Shown: one piece after another, positions 10,503-19,598 of the stretch | Numbering within the stretch: the stretch's first letter is position 1 | Layout: the number at the start of each line of letters is the position of its first letter | Source: an uncultured Roseburia sp. | GTDB taxonomy: Bacteria; Bacillota; Clostridia; Lachnospirales; Lachnospiraceae | Direction: 5' to 3' | NCBI GenBank assembly: GCA_947642555.1 | Contig: CANRSX010000027.1 | Coordinates: 1-64,000, forward strand | Length of the DNA: 64,000 nucleotides | Notes under the pieces: model-generated | Told to the model about the DNA's origin: nothing | Seen by the model: the letters and a program-made list of their open reading frames with translations, nothing else | Database searches by the model: none | Translations under genes and position numbers: made by a program

Positions 10503-11179
10503 CGCCCCTGTCCCTCCTGCGCGCATATTTTTCCGTCCTCGATGCGGATCCTCACATCCGCTTTCTCCGCGATTTGGGGATTATGCGTAATCATTACAAT
10601 TGTCTGATGAAACTTTTCACTGGTCATTTTCAGAAGATCGATCACCTTCCCGCTGGTCGCGCTGTCGAGATTTCCGGTCGGCTCGTCGGCCAGGATAATG
10701 GCGGGCTTTGCAATCAGAGCCCGCGCGATCGCCACGCGCTGCTGCTGGCCGCCGGATAAATGACTTGGATAATTCGCGAGCTTCTGGTCTAACTCCAGGA
10801 AATGGACCACCTCTTTTAAAAGCTTTTTATCCTCCCTCTTTCCGTCCAGCCGGACAGGAAGCACGATATTTTCATAAGCCGTCAGATACGGAATCAGGTT
10901 GTAATTCTGAAAAATAAAACCGATCCTTCTCCTGCGGAACGCGGTGAGCTGCTCCTCCGTCATCTCCCCGATCTGATTTCCCTCCACCAGAACACTGCCC
11001 TCCGTGGGCGTATCCAGCCCGCCAAGCAGATTCAGAAGCGTTGATTTCCCGCTGCCGGAGGTTCCGATGATCGCGGCAAACTGTCCTTCCTCCACGGACA
11101 CATTCACATCATCCAGCGCCTTTACCAGACTTTCGTCCCGGCCATAATATTTTTTCAAATGCGATGTCTTTAAGATCAT
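10499..11179 (-). CDS. ABC transporter ATP-binding protein (MacB/LolD type)
   Basis: Walker [10 protein letters not shown], signature [15 protein letters not shown], Walker [14 protein letters not shown]; likely start [13 protein letters not shown] at 11179. Confidence 0.95.
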   Translation of the reverse strand: MILKTSHLKKYYGRDESLVKALDDVNVSVEEGQFAAIIGTSGSGKSTLLNLLGGLDTPTEGSVLVEGNQIGEMTEEQLTAFRRRRIGFIFQNYNLIPYLTAYENIVLPVRLDGKREDKKLLKEVVHFLELDQKLANYPSHLSGGQQQRVAIARALIAKPAIILADEPTGNLDSATSGKVIDLLKMTSEKFHQTIVMITHNPQIAEKADVRIRIEDGKICAQEGQGR

Positions 11180-11238
11180 GTCAACTCCTCCTGTCATCTT
11201 CTCATCGCATCTTAGCAGTTCTGAAACAAAAAACAAGA

Positions 11239-11268
11239 AGCGGCGCGAATTCTAACATTCACACCGCT
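11239..11268 (-). terminator. Rho-independent-like terminator at the 3' end of the surface-fibre operon
   Basis: Minus strand AGCGGTGTGAAT-gttaga-ATTCGCGCCGCT hairpin followed by TCTTGTTTTTTGTTTC. Confidence 0.65.
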
Positions 11269-11328
11269 CACATTAAACAAATTCATTCCGCCCGCGCCAT
11301 CCGCAAAACCGGCTCTGCCTGGCGTTCT

Positions 11329-12258
11329 TCAATAATAGTATGCGTCCGTATAGTTCCCGCCGTCCCCGATAAACTCACTGTCCTTCCCGTTTGCCGAAAA
11401 CGTCAGATCCAGCCGGTTCCAGCTGTCGGCGCTCACCTCATAGCCCACCGTCACCCAGCCGGTCTCCTCCGTATAAAACATATTCCAGGCATGATAGAGA
11501 TCATCCGGCGACACATAGCCGAACACCATCTTCACCGGAATCCCCTGGCTGCGCAGCATCGCCGCCGCCAGAGACGCATAGTCAAAGCAGATCCCCTTCC
11601 CTGTCGCAAGCGTCTCGTCCGGATCCGGCAGATAGCCGGACTTCACCGTGGCCGCAAGCTCCTTATCATAGGTAACCTCCTCGCAGATATAATCAAAAAT
11701 CTCCTCCACCACACCGAGCCTGCTCTCCTCTGAGGCCGCAAGCTCCGACGCTTTCTTCACACAGGAGGAATCCTGATCATAGCTGACATAGTCGCTCGGG
11801 CGCAGAAACGGTTCAAACTCGCTCAGCAGCTTCACGTCGCACTCCGCCGTGTAAACCACAGCGTACTTTCCCTCCGCCACCTTCTCCAGCACGCGGAACG
11901 TGTAATGCCCGTCCCCGCTCTGAATCGGAAACACCGACGGCGTCCCGTCTCCCGCCAGATCGTAGGTGTACGTGGTATCCCCCTTCAGCACCTGAAACTT
12001 CAGCCTCACATCAGAATACGCGCACAGGGCCACATAGCCGTACTCCGTCGCCGAGAGGTCTATCTTCGCACTCTGGTTCCCCTGCGCCTGATCCGCGTGA
12101 AACGACGCCTCCGCAAACCCGCTCTTCGTCCCGCCTGTACCTGTCGTTTTTTCTTCGTCCGTAGTCTGTCCGGCGGACACAATCGTTCTGCCCCAGGCGG
12201 CACAGACCATCACCGCCAGCGCACAGCAAATGATTCTGATTCGTCGCATAATCCTCAC
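11329..12258 (-). CDS. Secreted transglutaminase-like (papain-fold) protein
   Basis: N-terminal hydrophobic signal; GKGICFDYA (Cys), LYHAWN (His), WNRLDLTF (Asp) transglutaminase-core signatures. Confidence 0.85.
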   Translation of the reverse strand: MRIMRRIRIICCALAVMVCAAWGRTIVSAGQTTDEEKTTGTGGTKSGFAEASFHADQAQGNQSAKIDLSATEYGYVALCAYSDVRLKFQVLKGDTTYTYDLAGDGTPSVFPIQSGDGHYTFRVLEKVAEGKYAVVYTAECDVKLLSEFEPFLRPSDYVSYDQDSSCVKKASELAASEESRLGVVEEIFDYICEEVTYDKELAATVKSGYLPDPDETLATGKGICFDYASLAAAMLRSQGIPVKMVFGYVSPDDLYHAWNMFYTEETGWVTVGYEVSADSWNRLDLTFSANGKDSEFIGDGGNYTDAYYY

Positions 12259-12270
12259 CCCGTACGTCGT

Positions 12271-12777
12271 TCAGTCTGTCTGCTCCCGGCTGTTTTCATC
12301 ATCCCAGGTGAGCTCCGTCCCTGCGTCCTCCGGCCCGCTCACGGTATCCACCGCGCTCTCAATCAGCTTGATCATCTCCCAGACCGAGCGGAAATGGATC
12401 GTCCGGTTCTGCTCCATCCATGTGACATGTCCCTGCCAGCTGCTGTTCTGCCGGTGCTGCACCCGGATAATAAACGTCCCAAGATCCCCGTGTCTGCTCA
12501 GCAATTCATCATCGCTCATTACCTTCTGCCTCCTGCATCTGTGTTCAGTCCCCGGCTGTTCCTCCGTAAATGTACGGCTGTTTGTCGTCGGGTGCGGATA
12601 TCTGATCTCGTCAAAAAACTGCTCCAGCTGAAAAACCAGCTGCGTCTCATTTACAAACGGCGTTTCTCCTCTGCAATACGCATGGCAAAACCGCCCCGCC
12701 ATCTGTCCTCTCCCATAACGATCCACACACACCACCACGCCGTTCGGCGTGCCGATATACCATTGTGAATTTGTCAT
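12271..12777 (-). CDS. Hypothetical protein, uncharacterised family
   Basis: Intact ORF in the operon; likely start MTNSQWYIGTPNG; C-terminal block FIIRVQHRQNSSWQGHVTWMEQNRTIHFRSVWEMIKLIESA. Confidence 0.7.
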   Translation of the reverse strand: MTNSQWYIGTPNGVVVCVDRYGRGQMAGRFCHAYCRGETPFVNETQLVFQLEQFFDEIRYPHPTTNSRTFTEEQPGTEHRCRRQKVMSDDELLSRHGDLGTFIIRVQHRQNSSWQGHVTWMEQNRTIHFRSVWEMIKLIESAVDTVSGPEDAGTELTWDDENSREQTD

Positions 12778-12790
12778 ACATCTAACCTTC

Positions 12791-14014
12791 CTAGCGTTTC
12801 TCCTGTTCGCAGATGACACTGTTCACATAATACTGTACCCCGGTCCTCTGCCGTCCCACAATAAAATGATAATTGATCCGTCTCTGAACAATCTCACAAT
12901 TCTCACGGGTCGTATTGATCAAAAGAACCAGATACTGCCCCTTCCCGTACCGGTTGATCGCGTCGCTGTGCCGGACGGACTGGCAGATCGCCTCCCCCAG
13001 CCGCTCGGAAAGCTCTTCTAACATCGGACCGTCCTTCATCGGATTCCCTCTGCTGTCCACCACGGTGCACAGCATCAGATAGACAGACTGGCCGCCGCGC
13101 TCCATGATGCGCCGCACCATATGGTAAATCCCCTGAAACACCGGGTATGTACACACATAACCTCCGCCGTCTTCCTTTTCGCAGTCGCCGGAGAGATCCG
13201 ACTGGATCGCGTCGAGCACCTCATACCGGTGCTTCATCTGCGTGCCGAGCTTCTCCATCATCTCCATCATCTTCCTGGAAGGACGGAGACCCTGCTCCTG
13301 CATATAAAATTCCACGGTATCGTCGTAGAGCTTTCTCGCATCGTCCAGCCTGCCCATCGCCACAAGCGCTTCCATGGTCACGGTCTCCCAGTCCGAGAGC
13401 GGGCTGGTGCCGGCCGCATAGATCCCGAGCCGCTCCATCTGAAAATAATCCTGCTTCTCGCGCAGCAGCTCCACCGTCCGTTCCACACAGGAACAGAACA
13501 TCCCGCGATAGCGTCTCGCCTCCTGCGCCGCCCATATCACGCCGGCCTGCGCCGGGAGAAATTCGCCGCGATAATAATCACATGCCTTCAGATAGCTTTC
13601 CAGCTTCTCCTCCGGATCCTCCCTGCGGCCCGCCTCCGCGATCAGGCGCTCAAACTCCGCCGCATCCTCCGCTATGGGAACCTCCTGATTCCAGTAAAAA
13701 ATTCCTTTCTTCAGCTCGATATAATTCACATCCGGAAGCCCGGATTTTTTTAACTTCTTCTTCGCGTTATATATCACGCTCTGCATCGCGTGATGGACGT
13801 TGCCGATATCACGATCCCCGAACAGCAGATCTTCCAGCTGATTCCTGGCAACCCCCTTCACCGGATTGTGGAGGAGGATCTGCATCAGATACGCAAACTG
13901 CGACTCGCCGGATCTCGCGGTCCCCGCGATCAGGCTTCCGTTCCACCTTATGGAAAATTCGCCAAACGTTCTGACGTATAACACATTGTCACGTTCTGTC
14001 TCCCCTGTACTCAT
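12791..14014 (-). CDS. BTAD/SARP-like transcriptional regulator with degenerate GGDEF-like C-terminus
   Basis: OmpR-like N-terminal winged helix (VRTFGEFSIRWNG...ARNQLEDLLFGD) plus BTAD TPR region; C-terminal RHSDAINRYGKGQYLVLL resembles GGDEF with a mutated active site; start MSTGE with AGGAG RBS. Confidence 0.78.
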   Translation of the reverse strand: MSTGETERDNVLYVRTFGEFSIRWNGSLIAGTARSGESQFAYLMQILLHNPVKGVARNQLEDLLFGDRDIGNVHHAMQSVIYNAKKKLKKSGLPDVNYIELKKGIFYWNQEVPIAEDAAEFERLIAEAGRREDPEEKLESYLKACDYYRGEFLPAQAGVIWAAQEARRYRGMFCSCVERTVELLREKQDYFQMERLGIYAAGTSPLSDWETVTMEALVAMGRLDDARKLYDDTVEFYMQEQGLRPSRKMMEMMEKLGTQMKHRYEVLDAIQSDLSGDCEKEDGGGYVCTYPVFQGIYHMVRRIMERGGQSVYLMLCTVVDSRGNPMKDGPMLEELSERLGEAICQSVRHSDAINRYGKGQYLVLLINTTRENCEIVQRRINYHFIVGRQRTGVQYYVNSVICEQEKR

Positions 14015-14071
14015 GCTGTTCTCCTGTCTCAATCGCAGTACAGATCCGCGTCTTCACTGTCATCTCCCGGC

Positions 14072-15091
14072 TTAATAGCAGAACAGGTCCGCATAATTGC
14101 CGCCGTCTCCGATGAATTCACTGTCCTTCCCGTTCGCGGCAAAGGTCAGATCCAGCCGGTTCCAGCTGTCCCCGCTCACCTGATAATCCACGGTCACCCA
14201 GCCGGTCTCCTCCGTGTAAAACATATTCCAGGCGTGGTAAAGATCGTCCGGCGACACATAACCGAAAATCATCTTCACCGGAATCCCCTGGCTGCGCAGC
14301 ATCGCCGCCGCAAGCGCCGCATAGTCAAAACAGATTCCCTTTCCCGTCGCCAGCGTCTCATCCGGATCCGGCAGATAACCGCTCTTCACGGTCGCAGCTT
14401 TCTCTTTGTCATAGGTGACATTACTGCATATGTAGTCATATACAGCCGCCACAACGCCGGGCACATCCTCCGCCCCGGCCGCAAGCTCCGCCGCTTTTTT
14501 CACACACGCGGAATCCTCCTGATAATTCACATAATCACTCGGATGCAGAAACGGCTGAAATTCATCCTGAAGCGCCACCTCGGCATCCGTCGTATATAAA
14601 ACCGCGTACTTTCCTTCCTCCACGCTCTCAAGCACCCGGAACGTATAGCTCCCGTCCCCCATCTGAATCGGAAAGACCGACGGCTCCCCGGAATTCAGAT
14701 CGTAGTCGTATTTCTCATCGTCTCCCTTCAGCACCTGAAACTTCAGCCTGACGTCTGATGTGGCATACGCCGCGACATAACCGGCCGACGTGCCTGAAAG
14801 GTCGATAAAAGCAGCCCCGTTTCCCTCCGCAGACGCCTCGTTGTAAGAGGCCCCCGCAAAAGGAGGCGCCTGATACGGGACAAAATTCTCATCCCGCGCC
14901 GTCCCGGCCGCATCACTCCCGGCAGACGTCCCGCCGGATCCATCCGCCGTCCCGGCCGCATCCCCCGTCTGGCCCGAAGCCGTGCCCGAAGACTGCTGTG
15001 CCCCAGACTGTCCCCCTGCAGACGGATTCCCGCATCCGTGCACAAACAGCATCGCTGCTGTCAGCAGACAAACTATTCTGTTCCACCGCAT
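14072..15091 (-). CDS. Transglutaminase-like lipoprotein, paralogue of 11329-12258
   Basis: Lipobox LFVHGCGNP; near-identical C-terminal half to the 11329 ORF including GKGICFDYA...YHAWN...WNRLDLTF. Confidence 0.86.
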   Translation of the reverse strand: MRWNRIVCLLTAAMLFVHGCGNPSAGGQSGAQQSSGTASGQTGDAAGTADGSGGTSAGSDAAGTARDENFVPYQAPPFAGASYNEASAEGNGAAFIDLSGTSAGYVAAYATSDVRLKFQVLKGDDEKYDYDLNSGEPSVFPIQMGDGSYTFRVLESVEEGKYAVLYTTDAEVALQDEFQPFLHPSDYVNYQEDSACVKKAAELAAGAEDVPGVVAAVYDYICSNVTYDKEKAATVKSGYLPDPDETLATGKGICFDYAALAAAMLRSQGIPVKMIFGYVSPDDLYHAWNMFYTEETGWVTVDYQVSGDSWNRLDLTFAANGKDSEFIGDGGNYADLFCY

Positions 15092-15129
15092 TCTCCTGTC
15101 ATCACCTCCGCCACATGATCAGACTCCGC

Positions 15130-15912
15130 TTAAGGGATCGCGGTCCCTCCGGCGCTGTCCACCGGCACAAGCTCCCCGTGCAGTACATAACGCGCATTGT
15201 CAAAGACATAAGCGCAGGTCGAGAGCACCACATACCGGCCGCTCCCGTCCGGCTGAAGCCCGGATGAAAAATCCGACTGCGCGATGCAGTCCGCAAGATA
15301 CGTGGAAAGCGCATCGTCGTTCTCATGGAAAATCAAATAGGTATCCGCATACGCCGAAGTCGTATAGCCGGCAAAAAGATCAATCCTGTAATCCTGCTCC
15401 GGCGTCAGAAGCCACATCACCGGATGATCTTCATAATACTCCTGCGCAGCCCACTCGTCAAGCCCCGCAAACATCGACCCGTCCCGCATATGATGCCCGT
15501 AAATGATCGTATTGGCGTCCGCAAACCCCGGCCGGTTGTTCGCATCCACAAAAATTGAGGCCGCGGCGCTGCTTTCCCCGATATAATTGTGATGCAGATA
15601 AAAGTCGTTGTCCTCCCCCTGCATCACCGGATAGTCGATCTTTGTCCCCTCACAGTATATCCATCCGACCGCGTCTTCATTCGCGGCGGCAAGCGCATCA
15701 AAATCAACTACAATCGGCGCAATCGTCCGCTCTCCCGGCTCTCCCGGCTCCTCCGCCGCGGCGGTCTGTGCGCGCGTATACGTCATCGCCCCCTCGGCGT
15801 AAAGCCTGTCATTCTCCTGATACTCGCGGAGCACAAGCAGGATCGTCGCGCCGGATCCGAGGAAAATCAGCAGCAGCACGACCATCAGAATGGTTCTGAT
15901 CTTCTTTCCCAT
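15130..15912 (-). CDS. srtB: Class B sortase
   Basis: KIDYPVMQGEDNDFYLHHNYIGESS, IIYGHHM (His), VLSTCAYVFDNARYVLHGEL (Cys...Arg). Confidence 0.92.
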   Translation of the reverse strand: MGKKIRTILMVVLLLIFLGSGATILLVLREYQENDRLYAEGAMTYTRAQTAAAEEPGEPGERTIAPIVVDFDALAAANEDAVGWIYCEGTKIDYPVMQGEDNDFYLHHNYIGESSAAASIFVDANNRPGFADANTIIYGHHMRDGSMFAGLDEWAAQEYYEDHPVMWLLTPEQDYRIDLFAGYTTSAYADTYLIFHENDDALSTYLADCIAQSDFSSGLQPDGSGRYVVLSTCAYVFDNARYVLHGELVPVDSAGGTAIP

Positions 15913-15930
15913 GTCTCTTCCTCCTGATAC

Positions 15931-16488
15931 TCACAGCTCAGCTTCATCCTCGTCCCCGCTTCCGTCCCGCAGTCTGGACGCCAGCATATTGAGCATCACG
16001 CCGCAGGCCGCAAAGCCGAGCACGTAGATTTTTCCGACTGTACCAGTTAATATTACCATAAGATCCCCCATCATGGGAATATGGTATTTTACCCGGCCGA
16101 TCAGATTTTCATACGGAACCGTATTCATGTCCTCCGCCTCATTCGCGTCGCCCTTGGTGACAAACTCGCCCTCCACCACGTGGTTTGCCATCACACGGTG
16201 CGTGACGACGGAATCCCCGCTCTGAAACGCGATGATATCTTTCTCCTGAATCTCCTCGGGCGCGGCGTCCGCCACATAGATTACGCTGCCCACCGGGATC
16301 TCCGGTTCCATGCTCCCGCTGACCACGTCATAAATGCCGTAGCCCAGAAGCCGCGGCACAGTAAGAGGCAGGCACAGCGCAATCACTGCCAGAAGAATCA
16401 GTATCCCGAAAAAATTGCAAAGGGCGGGAATCAGCTTCCCTCCCTTTTTTGCATAATGACGGTCACCCGCCTGTATTGTTTTGGCCAT
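15931..16488 (-). CDS. sipW: SipW-type (archaeal/ER-type, Ser-His) signal peptidase I
   Basis: DVVSGSMEPEIPVGSVIYV and VVTHRV (His in place of catalytic Lys); two TM segments; start MAKTIQAGD. Confidence 0.9.
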   Translation of the reverse strand: MAKTIQAGDRHYAKKGGKLIPALCNFFGILILLAVIALCLPLTVPRLLGYGIYDVVSGSMEPEIPVGSVIYVADAAPEEIQEKDIIAFQSGDSVVTHRVMANHVVEGEFVTKGDANEAEDMNTVPYENLIGRVKYHIPMMGDLMVILTGTVGKIYVLGFAACGVMLNMLASRLRDGSGDEDEAEL

Positions 16489-17494
16489 TTCTCTTTTTCC
16501 TTTTTCTGTAGAATACCAGGAACCATGCTCCGACGCCCGTCGCACCGGCCAGAAGAATCACCGCTGTGATCCGCCCCGCCAGCGGTATCGTCTGAAACAG
16601 CATAAACGCGTCCGCCACGATCGCGACGTCCCGGTTCTTCCCGGTCCCTTCTTCCTCACCGGAAGCTAACGGTACCGGCGCATTCTCATCGATGTCAAAT
16701 AAATCGTCCGGCTCTGCCAGCGGCACATCATTCTCATCGACATCCACCAGCGGATTATCCTCCTCGCCGCCCGGCGCACCTCCGTCGTCCGGCGCCGCCG
16801 CTCCGCCGTCATCCGGTGCTGCCGCACCGCCTCCGGCTCCTGCTCCGCCCGGTGCTGCCGCTCCGCCGCCTGCCGGCTCTTCCTCACCGCCCGGCGCCGC
16901 CGGCGGAGGCGCCACAGTTCCCGCCGGAACCGGTGTGTAGACAAACGTAAATATATTCTCGGCCGCATTTGCGGTGAGCGTCTTCGTCAGGTTATAGGCC
17001 TGCGGCTGGTAATTCTCCATATACAGATAGGCGATCACCGGCTTGTCGCCGACATTGCCGTAATACGTCTCGCTGGGCGCAAGCGTCGCTCCATTTGCGT
17101 CCACATAGTGGATCGTATATGCCACCGCGTCGTTTAACAGGCCATAGGACACCACATAATCCTGGTCCCCCTCCACGAGAAAGGAAGCGATCTGCTCTTT
17201 CCCGCTCTCGCGGATCCCCTTGACATAATATTTAGAATCATCGTTCAGCTTCACCAGCCGCTGGTTAAAGGCGAACCGCTCGCCGTACTGAAGGCCGGTA
17301 TACTCGATCACGTCGCTGCCGTTGATCGTGCCCTGCTGTCCGGAATAGATCCGGATTGTATAAGTGTAAGCCGTGCGCCCGGAAGCCTGCGCCGCAACCG
17401 GTCCGGCACAGACCGAAGCCACAAAAAGCATTCCGGCGAAAAGCAGCGCCATCGCAGAAGACAGCCGTCTGGTTCTTCCTTTAAGCCTTCTCAT
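16463..17494 (-). CDS. Secreted/membrane-anchored surface protein, MucBP-like repeat, Pro/Gly/Ala-rich stalk
   Basis: Signal peptide ...CAGPVAAQA; VAYTIHYVDANGATLAPSETYYGNVGD MucBP-like segment; low-complexity stalk; C-terminal TM plus RKRKKR tail. Confidence 0.75.
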   Translation of the reverse strand: MRRLKGRTRRLSSAMALLFAGMLFVASVCAGPVAAQASGRTAYTYTIRIYSGQQGTINGSDVIEYTGLQYGERFAFNQRLVKLNDDSKYYVKGIRESGKEQIASFLVEGDQDYVVSYGLLNDAVAYTIHYVDANGATLAPSETYYGNVGDKPVIAYLYMENYQPQAYNLTKTLTANAAENIFTFVYTPVPAGTVAPPPAAPGGEEEPAGGGAAAPGGAGAGGGAAAPDDGGAAAPDDGGAPGGEEDNPLVDVDENDVPLAEPDDLFDIDENAPVPLASGEEEGTGKNRDVAIVADAFMLFQTIPLAGRITAVILLAGATGVGAWFLVFYRKRKKRNGQNNTGG

Positions 17495-18278
17495 GCCGCA
17501 CCGCCCCCTTCCTTACGCTCTTCTCCTCCCGGTTTTTCTTCATGCTGTAAATACCCAGGAGCAGAAGGAGAATCCCGCTTCCGCCCATCGCGAGAAAATA
17601 CGGAAGCAGCCGAAGCTCATCCCCGGTCCGCACGATGTCCGTCCGCTCGTCGCTTCTGGTGCGCGGATTGTCGTTCGGCGTCACCGTCGGGTTTGTATTC
17701 AGCTCCACCGCAAAATTCATCTGAAGATCCGCTAAGGTATCCTGATAATCGTTGCCCTGCGTCTCACCGTCAAGCGCGATCTCAAGCGTGATCTTTCCGC
17801 TCTGTCCCTTTGCGAGCGTATCCAGGTAAAAGAAATCCTCCAGCGCGTCCGTCGCCGCGTGAAGTCCCTCGCCCGCCGCACTGACGGATTCGCCTCCGAC
17901 CGTATCACTGCTGAACAGCGTGTTCACCACACCGTTTTTATCCGTGTAGGTCAGGATATACGTATAGGCGCCGCCGCTGGTCCCCCGGTTTGCGCTCCGG
18001 TCCTCCAGCGAATAGAGCACCTTGTTCGTCATATACCAGTCCGTCGCCGTCTCATTGGTATTCGACAGGTTCATCGTAAAAATGATATTGTCACCGGGCT
18101 GCAGACCGCCGACCGCCTCGTTTAAGTCCGCCGTCCGGAAATTGCTTTCCATCTTTTTCTCACCGGTAAAGGTCACCTTCCAGTCAGAGTTTCCGTAAAA
18201 GGTCTCCGCGCTGACCGTCTGCGTCATGCCGAAGGTCAGACAGAGGATCAGGAGCAAAGCCATTTTTATTTTTTTCAT
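17481..18278 (-). CDS. Secreted TasA/camelysin-like surface protein with C-terminal sorting-like signal
   Basis: Signal peptide; NIIFTMNLSNTNETATDWYMTN; C-terminal IVRTGDE + hydrophobic helix + KKNREEKSVRKG. Confidence 0.65.
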   Translation of the reverse strand: MKKIKMALLLILCLTFGMTQTVSAETFYGNSDWKVTFTGEKKMESNFRTADLNEAVGGLQPGDNIIFTMNLSNTNETATDWYMTNKVLYSLEDRSANRGTSGGAYTYILTYTDKNGVVNTLFSSDTVGGESVSAAGEGLHAATDALEDFFYLDTLAKGQSGKITLEIALDGETQGNDYQDTLADLQMNFAVELNTNPTVTPNDNPRTRSDERTDIVRTGDELRLLPYFLAMGGSGILLLLLGIYSMKKNREEKSVRKGAVRHEKA

Positions 18279-18291
18279 GCCATTCTCCTCC

Positions 18292-19062
18292 TTAATTCAG
18301 CCGCAGCGTTCCGTCCGCGCCGACCGTGGCCCTGCGTCCCCACGCGCTCCAGATCGCGTCCGCGGCGTTATGGGTCTGTACCGCATTGACCTCCACCTCA
18401 AGCCAGAAGCGGACGCCGTCATAATCATAGGTCGTCGTGATCGTCGTGTATTTTCCTTCCGTCTTCGTCGTCTGCGTCACCTTTGCCGTAATCCCGTTCT
18501 CCACCTTCAACTGATCCGAAAACGGAAGCGTCACCGCTCCGGGCGCTACCGGGCGGTCATAATAGAGCACGGTACGCTCCGCCGTCGTCGACTGCTCGTC
18601 AGTCACCCAGCCGTTCCCGATGTTGACCAGATTTAAATCGATCAGATCCGGGGACAGTTCCTGAAGCTTTTTCCCGTCCGCATCCGTCCAGTACCGGTAA
18701 ATATTGACGCGAACATACTGGTCGATCGAGCCTGTATTTGACACGGCAAGCTCCTCGCCGTACACCTTTCCGATCTGAAACTTCTCGCCCTCGGCGAGCA
18801 TATTCTCCAACAGGACTCCGGTCGCCTCATTCCAGCTGCCGTTTGACCGATCACTGTAGTCGCGCCAGGAGACCTTCTCTCCGTTCTCCAGCAGCGTCAC
18901 GCCGATATTCTGCATCTGCACCCGCGAGGTGTAGGTCTGTGAATAGTACGTCAGCGCCGCGCGTGCACTTCCGATCGTACTCCCCAGAAGCAGCGCCGCC
19001 GCCACCGCAAAGAGCGCGATACTGATCACCGGCATCCGGCTTCTCTTCTTTCCCTTTTTCAT
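18292..19062 (-). CDS. SipW-dependent-type signal peptide-containing protein
   Basis: ALFAVAAALLLGSTIGSARAALTYYSQTYTSRVQMQNIGVTLLENG resembles SipW-type signal peptides; encoded next to sipW. Confidence 0.72.
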   Translation of the reverse strand: MKKGKKRSRMPVISIALFAVAAALLLGSTIGSARAALTYYSQTYTSRVQMQNIGVTLLENGEKVSWRDYSDRSNGSWNEATGVLLENMLAEGEKFQIGKVYGEELAVSNTGSIDQYVRVNIYRYWTDADGKKLQELSPDLIDLNLVNIGNGWVTDEQSTTAERTVLYYDRPVAPGAVTLPFSDQLKVENGITAKVTQTTKTEGKYTTITTTYDYDGVRFWLEVEVNAVQTHNAADAIWSAWGRRATVGADGTLRLN

Positions 19063-19583
19063 CAGCCGGCACCTCCTTCCTGCACGATCGGATCAAACTT
19101 CGTCGTCCAGTCCGCGTAAGGATTGCCGTCATCGTCGTAGCGCACCGGCGTGTACTCGTAGATCACCGTCACGTTAAAGCTGGCCTCGTCCGTCCCTTCC
19201 GGGATATTCTCGATCTTCACCAGAAGCTCTTCCGACCGGTCTCCCGGATTTAAAATATCACTGTAATAGCAGAAGCCGTCACTGCTCCCGTTTACCGCCC
19301 ATTTTCCGGTCGCGGAGCTGTAGTTCAGCTGATAAATACTTCCGCTGAAGGCCTTCGCCCGCACGTACACCGGCTGGGAATCCTCGTCATTGGAGATCGT
19401 CACACGCTTCGTCCAGTTTGAAAAGCTCTCATCAATGTGCGTCGTCGTCTGATCGCTCAGCTCGATCGTATAGCCGCCCCTCGCATGTGTATAGGTTGTA
19501 AAATATGCCATCGCCTCTCCGACGCCCGCCGGCAGTATCAGCAGCACGGCAAGGAGCGCCAGGCAGATATTTAATTTTTTCAT
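19062..19583 (-). CDS. SipW-dependent-type secreted TasA-like protein
   Basis: MKKLNICLALLAVLLILPAGVGEAMAYFTTYTHARGGYTIELSDQ; small secreted beta-rich protein. Confidence 0.7.
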   Translation of the reverse strand: MKKLNICLALLAVLLILPAGVGEAMAYFTTYTHARGGYTIELSDQTTTHIDESFSNWTKRVTISNDEDSQPVYVRAKAFSGSIYQLNYSSATGKWAVNGSSDGFCYYSDILNPGDRSEELLVKIENIPEGTDEASFNVTVIYEYTPVRYDDDGNPYADWTTKFDPIVQEGGAG

Positions 19584-19598
19584 ACTGCACGCCCTCCT

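Noticed and set aside
11905-12768. 287-aa plus-strand ORF and similar antisense ORFs (13121-13753, 13147-13974, 28432-29196, 31231-31983, 60631-61464)
   Set aside because: All overlap convincing minus- or plus-strand genes and show shadow-ORF composition; the one over the adhesin repeats just mirrors the repeat.
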